Part shown: positions 58,488-64,000 of the stretch, piece by piece
Layout of the letters: each line of letters begins with the position of its first letter
How positions within the stretch are numbered: the stretch's first letter is position 1
Assembly (NCBI GenBank): GCA_035304345.1
Contig: DATGQE010000025.1
Span: 51,195 to 115,194, forward strand
DNA: 64,000 bases
DNA from: IDS-8 sp035304345
GTDB taxonomy: Bacteria; Pseudomonadota; Gammaproteobacteria; Steroidobacterales; Woeseiaceae
Direction: 5' to 3'
Translations under genes and position numbers: made by a program
Notes under the pieces: generated by a model
What the model saw: the letters and a program-made list of their open reading frames with translations, nothing else
Databases searched by the model: none
Told to the model about the DNA's origin: nothing

Positions 58488-58910
58488 ATGCCGCGCCGCT
58501 ATCTGAATCGCTGGACACCCTGGTTGTTGGCGCTGATCGCGCTGCGCGCCTTCGTGCCGGCCGGCTTCATGCTGTCGGTACAGGACGGCAGCCTCGCGTT
58601 CACTTTATGTCCGGGCACCACGGCGCCTGCGCCTGTTGCAACGATGGGGCATGCCGAGCATCACCATCATGCGCAGGCGGCGCATGCGCATGACCCCACT
58701 TCACACGGCGACACGGGAGCGCAGCAGCACGACGGAAGTGCGCCGCCGTGTCCCTGGGCGCTGACGACAGCCGCCTGTAGCGTCGAACCTCCGCCCGTCC
58801 TGGGTGGTTTCGAGCGCCCGCCGCTTGGCGAGGTCACGTTCGAATCGGGGTTCATCTCCCGTTCCTTCCTGCGCGCGGACCGTATTCGCGGTCCGCCCTT
58901 CCACGCCTAA
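58488..58910 (+). CDS. DUF2946 family protein, His-rich
   Basis: The 140-aa protein shows the DUF2946 features: an N-terminal segment WLLALIALRAFVPAGFML (signal or membrane anchor), a CPG motif, a His-rich stretch at about residues 53-81 (GHAEHHHHAQAAHAHDP) and a CPW motif near 88, followed by a tail. DUF2946 proteins occur near TonB-dependent copper receptors and copper chaperones; His clusters suggest metal binding. Start at ATG 58488; no strong ribosome site. It precedes the TonB receptor gene by about 190 bp on the same strand. Confidence 0.85.
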   Translation: MPRRYLNRWTPWLLALIALRAFVPAGFMLSVQDGSLAFTLCPGTTAPAPVATMGHAEHHHHAQAAHAHDPTSHGDTGAQQHDGSAPPCPWALTTAACSVEPPPVLGGFERPPLGEVTFESGFISRSFLRADRIRGPPFHA

Positions 58911-59101
58911 GTCCGTCACACACACCGGCGCGAGTCCAGGCGCCTCGCTGAGCCGCACTAGCGAATGACGCTTGGCTCGCGAGCGGCTGCACGCCGTTCG
59001 CCGGCTACGTCATGAAAGCGGCGCCGCCTATGCGGCTGGCCGCATATCGACGTGCGTCGCGCACGCCTCGCTCTGTTGCCAACGAACAGGTTTCCTCTCC
59101 A

Positions 59102-61246
59102 ATGAACACGGACCACCCTATTGCAGATCATCTTTTCCAACGCTGCTCGCGCCTGCGCGCAGCACTTCTTACGCCGGGCGTCCTCTCCGCCCTCATTGCC
59201 GGCGCCGCCTGCGCTCAGGACCGCATCGACAGCACCGACAGCTGGGTGCTGGATGAAGTCGTCGTCACCGGTCGGCGGGAAGGCTTTACGGCAACGGAGA
59301 CGTCGACCGGCGCGCGAACGCCGACTCCGATCGAACGGCTTCCGCAGTCGGTTCAGATCCTCACGAGGACATTGCTCGAGGAGCAGGCGCTGCAGACGAT
59401 CTCCGATGCGTTGGTCAACGTCTCCGGCGTGACGCCTTCGAGCACCATGCAGACGGTCCTCGTGGCGCCCTACGTGCGAGGTTTCGCATCGAGCTACTAC
59501 TTCGACGGTCTGCCGACGTTCCAGTTGCCGCCGAGCGCCGCAGATCCCGCGACGCTCTTGAACGTCTCGCGCATCGAGGTCGCCAAAGGTCCTACTGCGA
59601 CGCTGTACGGCGGTGGGAGCGGGGCGCCTCTGGCCGGCTTGATCAACGTGGTCTCACGCGACCCTGACCCGGCGTTTACGTCCGAGTTCGCAGTGCGTGG
59701 CGGGAGCGATGCGACCCTCGGTGCGCAGGGTCGTATCAGTGCGCCGCTGAACGATGCGGTGGCGCTCGCTCTGGCGGGTATGTATGAGGAGGCCGATAGT
59801 TTCATCCACGAGGTGTCGAGCGAGCGCTACGCGCTGTTCCCCACGCTCGCATGGTCGATCGACGACGCGACGCAGCTCAAGTTTCGCGGCCAGTTCAGCC
59901 GACTGCGGCAGTTGGAGTACTCGGGGCTGCCGGTCCGTCTGGTGGGCCGGGTCGATCGCAATGCCTACGCAGGGGCGAACGATGCGCCGCAGACCGAGGT
60001 CGAGAATGCGATGGCGACCTTGGAGCTGAATCATGCCTTCGGTCCAGACGCCGCAGGTACGCTGGTCGTGCGGCGGTTCGAAAACACCTTCGACGAGTAC
60101 TCGACCTTTCCGTTGGCTGCGGTCACGGACACGGCGTATTCGTTCGGTCGATCCTACATGCCCACGGAGGTTGAGCAGACCTTCGTGTCCGCGTCGGCGT
60201 GGAAGGATTTCGCTTCGACGAACGTGCGGCACAGGGTGCTCGCCGGAATCGACTATGACGACACCGACTACTACGGCGCGATGGGCCTGGATTACGGCTG
60301 GGCCGTCGTCGACTACGCCGATCCGGCGACGAACGCCGCGTTCGGGGCGATCCCGGCGGTGACCGAGGTGCAAACCAATGCGTTGAGATCGGCGGCGGTC
60401 TTCGTCCAGGAGCAGCTCACGATCGGTCGATTGGACATCATCGCCGGACTGCGCTGGACGCAACTGGAGATGGACAACTTCTACAGCAGCGCGGGCTTCC
60501 CGATCGTCGATCGCGAGGATGATCCCTCGAAGGTGACGCCGCGGCTCGGCGTTGCTTATCAGCTCACTCGCGGCGTGGCGCTGTTCGTCGGATACGCCGA
60601 AGGCTTCAAAGGCACGCTGCTCGGAATCGGCGTCGAGCATCCGAAACCTGAAACCTCGGCATCCATCGAAGGCGGCGTCAAGTTCGCGGCGCCCATCGAA
60701 GGGCTCACGGGAACCGTGGCGGCCTATGAAATCAAGCGCCGCAATGTGACGACGTCCGATCCGAACAATCCGGGGCGCTCCATTCAAAGCGGCGAGCAAC
60801 GCGCGCGCGGCTTCGAGGTGGATCTGGTGTACGAGCCATCGGCTGCAGTCTCGACGCTGTTCAGCTACGCGTACACCGATGCCGAGGTGACGCGGGACAA
60901 TCGGCTGCCGGTGGGCGACCGGCTGCGGGCCGTGCCCGAGCATCGGGCGCGCCTGGCGGCTCGCTATCGATTTCAGGGTGGCGCGCTGGCGCCGCTCGAG
61001 CTCGGCGCGGGCATCACCTACACGTCGGAGCGCGAGCTCACGCTGCCCAATACATCGACGGTCGACTCCCTGACGTTGATCGATGCGCAGGCGTCCTGGG
61101 ACTTCGGCCTCGCCTCGCTCGCCCTGTCCATCGTCAATCTTGCCGACGACGACGGCTTCGAACCCTATCAGTTCTTCGGTGGGCAGTACGTCATTCCGAC
61201 GCAGCCCCGCGCGGCGTTCCTCACGCTGCACACCGAGCTCCGATGA
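59102..61246 (+). CDS. TonB-dependent outer-membrane receptor, siderophore type
   Basis: The 714-aa product begins with a signal peptide (IAGAACAQDRI), a TonB box (LDEVVVTGRR) and a plug domain: PTPIERLPQSVQILTRTLLEEQALQTISDALVNVSGV, YVRGFASSYYFDGLP, VSRIEVAKGPTATLYGGGSGAPLAGLINVVSRDP. The barrel then follows, with the typical end (AFLTLHTELR). The siderophore-receptor pattern suggests ferric or other metallophore import energised by TonB-ExbB-ExbD, none of which is in the window. The ATG at 59102 was chosen for the signal peptide. Base composition is lower in GC than the genome average here. The downstream DJ-1 gene is spaced 29 bp after the stop. Confidence 0.92.
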   Translation: MNTDHPIADHLFQRCSRLRAALLTPGVLSALIAGAACAQDRIDSTDSWVLDEVVVTGRREGFTATETSTGARTPTPIERLPQSVQILTRTLLEEQALQTISDALVNVSGVTPSSTMQTVLVAPYVRGFASSYYFDGLPTFQLPPSAADPATLLNVSRIEVAKGPTATLYGGGSGAPLAGLINVVSRDPDPAFTSEFAVRGGSDATLGAQGRISAPLNDAVALALAGMYEEADSFIHEVSSERYALFPTLAWSIDDATQLKFRGQFSRLRQLEYSGLPVRLVGRVDRNAYAGANDAPQTEVENAMATLELNHAFGPDAAGTLVVRRFENTFDEYSTFPLAAVTDTAYSFGRSYMPTEVEQTFVSASAWKDFASTNVRHRVLAGIDYDDTDYYGAMGLDYGWAVVDYADPATNAAFGAIPAVTEVQTNALRSAAVFVQEQLTIGRLDIIAGLRWTQLEMDNFYSSAGFPIVDREDDPSKVTPRLGVAYQLTRGVALFVGYAEGFKGTLLGIGVEHPKPETSASIEGGVKFAAPIEGLTGTVAAYEIKRRNVTTSDPNNPGRSIQSGEQRARGFEVDLVYEPSAAVSTLFSYAYTDAEVTRDNRLPVGDRLRAVPEHRARLAARYRFQGGALAPLELGAGITYTSERELTLPNTSTVDSLTLIDAQASWDFGLASLALSIVNLADDDGFEPYQFFGGQYVIPTQPRAAFLTLHTELR

Positions 61247-61275
61247 GCTCCGTGAATCAATCAAGGAGACACGTC

Positions 61276-62523
61276 ATGAGAAGGTCCTCTGTGCACATCG
61301 TGCTTGCAGCATGCGTCGCGTTCGGCGCGGCGCTTGGTGCCGCATCGCCCGCTCACGCGCAGGCGAGCGGATCGCGCGTTGATTTCGACGAGGCGTTGCG
61401 CGGATTGAAGTTCGATCCGGGCAGCGTCGATGGAAACCTCGACGCGACCAACGCCGGCAACGGCATTCTCGATGCGGACGAGCTGGCGCTGGTGAGCGCC
61501 ATTCTCAGCAATACCCAGCTCGATCTACGCAAGCGTGGCGGCGTGGACCATGCGTCCGTCGCGCAGGCCTTCGCGCAGGCGCAGGCCTCGGCCACGGCCG
61601 ATTTCGTCAGCTTGGCCTCGCGTTATCCCACTGCGGCGACGGTCGCTGCCGGCTATGCGATGCTCGGCGAGGGCTCGTTCGCTTCGCACAATGCGATGAG
61701 CTCCAGTTTCGGTGCGCCGATGAAAGGCGACTACTCGTTGGCTCGACAGCTGGGTAAGTACCTCGCATACGACGGTGACGCCGATGGCGACGGTGTGAGC
61801 AACCTCGACGAGTACCGCGCGACGATCGGAGAGGGAAGGAGCGCCTACCTGGCGGCCGCTCTCAACCCGGACGTGAAGCCGAATGCCACACAGGCAGCCG
61901 CAGCGCGGCCCGCAGCACCCGGGCGTCGCTTGGTCGGCGTGGTCTTGTATCCACAGTTCGAGGTCCTCGATGTGTTCGGACCCGTGGAGATGTGGGCCTA
62001 CGTGCCCGAGTTTCAGGTCGTCATGATCTCCGAATCGGGTGGGCCCGTGCGCTCCACGCAGGGGGTGGAAGTCGTCGCCGACTATTCCTTCGCGAACGCG
62101 CCACAGCTCGACATCCTCATGGTGCCGGGCGGCGCCGGCACACGCGTCGAGCTGAACAATCCTGCGATGCTGGATTTCATCCGCAGGCAGAACGAGAAGA
62201 CGATGCTCACGACGTCGGTCTGCACTGGATCGGCGCTGCTCGCCAAGGCCGGGCTGCTGAAGGGTCACAAGGCGACCTCCAACAAGAACTTCTTCTCGCT
62301 CGCGGTGGACCAGGATCCGTCGGTCGACTGGCAGCGCAGCGCCCGCTGGGTGGAGGACGGCAAGTTCATCACCTCGTCCGGCGTTTCGGCGGGCACCGAC
62401 ATGGCGCTCGGCCTGATCGCGAAGGTGCGCGGGAAAGATTCCGCACGCATGCTGGCGCGCAACCTCGAGTACGAGTGGAACGACGATCCGGCCAACGACC
62501 CGTTCGCTCTCCCCGCCGAGTGA
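61276..62523 (+). CDS. Exported EF-hand-like / DJ-1-PfpI fusion protein
   Basis: The 415-aa product has a signal peptide (SPAHAQASG). Residues about 40-215 form an N-terminal domain with two calcium-loop-like segments (NAGNGILDADEL and DGDADGDGVSNLDE at 166-179). Residues about 217-400 form a DJ-1/PfpI domain: RRLVGVVLYPQFEVLDVFGPVEMW, ILMVPGGAGTRVELNN and TSVCTGSALLAKAGLLKGHKAT, with Cys316 in the nucleophile elbow. The DJ-1 part resembles isonitrile hydratase and the GATase1-like domain of AraC regulators. AAGGAGA lies 6 bases before the ATG at 61276. It sits directly behind the TonB receptor gene. The fusion with calcium-loop repeats and export are unusual. Confidence 0.85.
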   Translation: MRRSSVHIVLAACVAFGAALGAASPAHAQASGSRVDFDEALRGLKFDPGSVDGNLDATNAGNGILDADELALVSAILSNTQLDLRKRGGVDHASVAQAFAQAQASATADFVSLASRYPTAATVAAGYAMLGEGSFASHNAMSSSFGAPMKGDYSLARQLGKYLAYDGDADGDGVSNLDEYRATIGEGRSAYLAAALNPDVKPNATQAAAARPAAPGRRLVGVVLYPQFEVLDVFGPVEMWAYVPEFQVVMISESGGPVRSTQGVEVVADYSFANAPQLDILMVPGGAGTRVELNNPAMLDFIRRQNEKTMLTTSVCTGSALLAKAGLLKGHKATSNKNFFSLAVDQDPSVDWQRSARWVEDGKFITSSGVSAGTDMALGLIAKVRGKDSARMLARNLEYEWNDDPANDPFALPAE

Positions 62524-62543
62524 CCGCAAGCGGGTTCGCGCCT

Positions 62544-62568
62544 CGCGCCGGGGCTTGGCCCCGGCGCG
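62544..62568. terminator. GC-rich hairpin after the DJ-1 fusion gene
   Basis: A perfect 11-bp stem (62544-62554 with 62558-62568) encloses a TTG loop, 21 bases after the stop at 62523. No U-tract follows in either direction, so efficiency as an intrinsic terminator is doubtful. Confidence 0.45.
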
Positions 62569-62585
62569 GGGACACGAAGAGCGGC

Positions 62586-62699
62586 TTCTTCAATCGACTC
62601 ACTTACCTCGCATTCCGATCGAGAGCTGTGTCGCGAGTCTTGTACCCTGTGCTCCGAACGTTCCACAATCTGCTGCTCAAGTTGCTCGGAAGGCGAAGA
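62586..62699 (+). pseudogene. Possible remnant of a DCC (DUF393) family C-terminus
   Basis: One frame reads FFNRLTYLAFRSRAVSRVLYP and LLLKLLGRR, close in style to the end of thiol-disulfide DCC family proteins (basic, with a LYPxLR..RNLLLxLLGR pattern). It has no start of its own and is preceded by a hairpin. An in-frame ATG downstream (62724-62792) encodes only a 22-aa basic peptide. This is a low-confidence reading. Confidence 0.3.
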
Positions 62700-62781
62700 T
62701 CAACAACCTGGGAAAGGCAGGCAATGAGAAGTTCTGACGGTGCGCCGCCGAAGAGTCCCCGCAGACGGAAGCGCAAGGCTA

Positions 62782-63345
62782 ATGACGCCTGACAACGCGA
62801 GCCAACGCAGGAGCATCAATGCCGCCATGCGGCAGTTGCCGGTTGCCGGCGGACATCGCCGCATCGGCCGCTGCCTGGCTTGCGTGATGTGCATACTGAT
62901 CCTGTCTGCCTGTGAAAAGGGTAGCGACCCGTCCCTCGCGACCCAGCCCGAACTCCTTCGGCAACAGATGGTCGTCGTGCCGTTCGACGATGCCGAGTTT
63001 GCGCCAGTAGTCGCCAGTTTACCCGATGGGCCGCGAATGGCAGTTCTCTGGGGTGACCCGGATACCGGACCGTCTGCCCTACTCCTGGAAATGAAGCGCG
63101 GCACCGTCCCAATGCATACCCACTCCAGCAACTATCACCTGGTCGTCATCGAAGGCACCATGAAGCACTGGGGGCCAGGCGAGACGGAGGCCGAGACGAA
63201 GCCGCTGGGGCCGGGCGGCTACTGGTTCCAGCCCGGCGGGCAGCCACACGCCGATGCGTGTCTCTCCGACAGATGCATCATGCAGACTGTCTGGTCGTCT
63301 CGTCGGGACGCGACGCTGGCGGACCAGCCTCCTCTTGGGCGATGA
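62782..63345 (+). CDS. Cupin-fold lipoprotein
   Basis: The 187-aa product has a lipoprotein signal (VMCILILSACEKGS, lipidated Cys about residue 44, after a long N-region) and a cupin domain with VPMHTHSSNYHLVVIEGTMKHW and GPGGYWFQPGGQPHADACLSD, matching the two cupin motifs (HxH...H and ...H). Similar proteins are DUF4437-like. The start is uncertain: ATG 62782 or 62827. It is the last gene of the lower-GC block before the RidA-like gene. The substrate is unknown. Confidence 0.78.
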   Translation: MTPDNASQRRSINAAMRQLPVAGGHRRIGRCLACVMCILILSACEKGSDPSLATQPELLRQQMVVVPFDDAEFAPVVASLPDGPRMAVLWGDPDTGPSALLLEMKRGTVPMHTHSSNYHLVVIEGTMKHWGPGETEAETKPLGPGGYWFQPGGQPHADACLSDRCIMQTVWSSRRDATLADQPPLGR

Positions 63346-63611
63346 CGCAATGCCATCGATGTTGCAATGCCCACGCCGGTCGTTTCACCGCAGGTCCTGC
63401 GCTGGCACATGGCATGATGCTGCACGGCGGGGGAGCGTTGGCTCCGTGCATGAGGGCACATACGAGCCTTGGGCCAGGCCGAATCGGGCACTTCGCCACG
63501 AAGCGCTCGTACTACCAGGCGATCAGCATGATTCGCCCATATTGGATCTTCGAGCTGCTGCCCGGCGCGACTATGCTTTCCCCGTTCAAACCCGTGCCAG
63601 GGGGATGCTGA

Positions 63612-63995
63612 ATGAAGATCACGCCCATCAACTCCGACGTCGCTCCAAAAGCCATTGGCAGGTACAGCCAGGCGGTCCTGGTGGAGCGCCCCGATCGCCT
63701 GCTGTACGTGAGCGGACAGATCCCGGTTTCAGCGAAAGGCGCGGTTCCATCGGATTTCGAGTCGCAATGCCGCCTCGCATGGGCAAACGTTCTGGCCCAG
63801 TTGAATGCAGCACAGATGACGGTGTCGAATCTCACGAAGGTCACGATCTTCCTGTCGTCACGCAAGTACGCAGAAGAGAACCGCAGGATCCGACAGGAGG
63901 TTCTGGGGAGCCACCAGCCGGCGCTTACCGTCATCATCACCGGAATATTCGACGAAGGCTGGCTCATCGAGATCGACGCGTATGCCGCGGCATAG
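63612..63995 (+). CDS. Rid (YjgF/YER057c/UK114) family protein
   Basis: The 127-aa protein matches the Rid fold: VAPKAIGRYSQAVLVERPDRLLYVSGQIPV, FESQCRLAWANVLAQLNAAQMTVSNLTKVTIFLSS and IEIDAYAAA. Canonical RidA deaminates reactive enamines and imines and uses an Arg in a PARS motif near the end; here the motif reads PALT, so that Arg is missing. The protein may belong to a non-deaminating Rid subgroup. GGGGATGCTGA precedes the ATG. The 266 bp upstream contain no gene. Confidence 0.87.
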   Translation: MKITPINSDVAPKAIGRYSQAVLVERPDRLLYVSGQIPVSAKGAVPSDFESQCRLAWANVLAQLNAAQMTVSNLTKVTIFLSSRKYAEENRRIRQEVLGSHQPALTVIITGIFDEGWLIEIDAYAAA

Positions 63996-64000
63996 CGGCG

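Noticed and set aside
63346..63611. Open frames on both strands in the gap before the Rid gene.
   Set aside because: Short, motif-less and unsupported by ribosome sites; the gap looks non-coding.
1..64000. CRISPR arrays, rRNA, tRNA, transposases, integrases.
   Set aside because: None was seen: no repeated direct-repeat/spacer pattern, no conserved rRNA or cloverleaf sequences, and no transposase motifs in the translated frames.

Overview
The window is about 64 kb of very GC-rich, densely packed bacterial DNA. Gene content points to a Gammaproteobacterium, inferred from SohB, MtgA, LipA, an AspC/TyrB-type aminotransferase, a Bat/MoxR operon, a HiPIP and CbpA/CbpM. No rRNA marker is present, so a finer placement (Xanthomonadales, Nevskiales or Steroidobacterales-like) is only a guess. 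No rRNA, tRNA, CRISPR array, transposase or integrase was seen. Several genes use TTG or GTG starts, and many have a good -10 box just upstream without a recognisable -35.

Layout. Positions 1-10313 hold a truncated flavodoxin-fold oxidoreductase, a giant 1362-aa envelope protein of unknown function followed by a secreted cyclophilin and a DUF4124 protein, a DUF3500 protein, a small outer-membrane barrel, a DUF1697 protein and the cbpA-cbpM chaperone pair. After a 404-bp gap with an inverted repeat and a palindrome, 10718-22919 is rich in peptide and gamma-glutamyl catabolism (GGT-like enzyme, DUF885 protein, DmpA-type P1 peptidase, fused 5-oxoprolinase, PLP desulfhydrase/deaminase). Embedded there is an isolated contractile-tail-sheath homologue. 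Positions 22926-33539 carry envelope and housekeeping genes: an L,D-transpeptidase, methyltransferases, an M48 protease, sohB, lipA, an OmpA-like protein, a hydrolase/HAD pair and gloA. Positions 33552-40604 (minus strand) form one overlapping operon: moxR, DUF58, DUF4381, batA, a batB-batC fusion and batD. Positions 40692-50458 include a DUF192 protein, an aspartate/aromatic aminotransferase, a Tat-exported HiPIP, an exported zinc peptidase and a complete soluble NAD-dependent formate dehydrogenase cluster (fdhD-fdsG-fdsB-fdsA).

Positions 50497-58146 are a series of small co-directional genes: a glycolipid-binding-like protein, three VOC proteins, a divergent methionine aminopeptidase, a DUF2269-like membrane protein, a dihydrofolate-reductase-like protein, a Spy-like protein, an esterase and a MoaF-like protein. 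Positions 58147-63995 differ in texture, with visibly lower GC, looser packing and two apparent gene remnants. This stretch encodes a His-rich DUF2946 protein, a TonB-dependent receptor, an exported fusion of EF-hand-like loops with a DJ-1/PfpI domain, a cupin lipoprotein and a Rid-family protein. It is the best candidate for an acquired, little-described module, plausibly for uptake and periplasmic handling of a metal complex.

Co-working groups supported by overlaps and spacing are cbpA/cbpM, lipA/sohB, the Bat operon, the fds cluster, the HAD/hydrolase pair, the Spy/esterase/MoaF trio, and the TonB receptor with its DJ-1 fusion. All functional calls come from reading the translated sequence without database searches.
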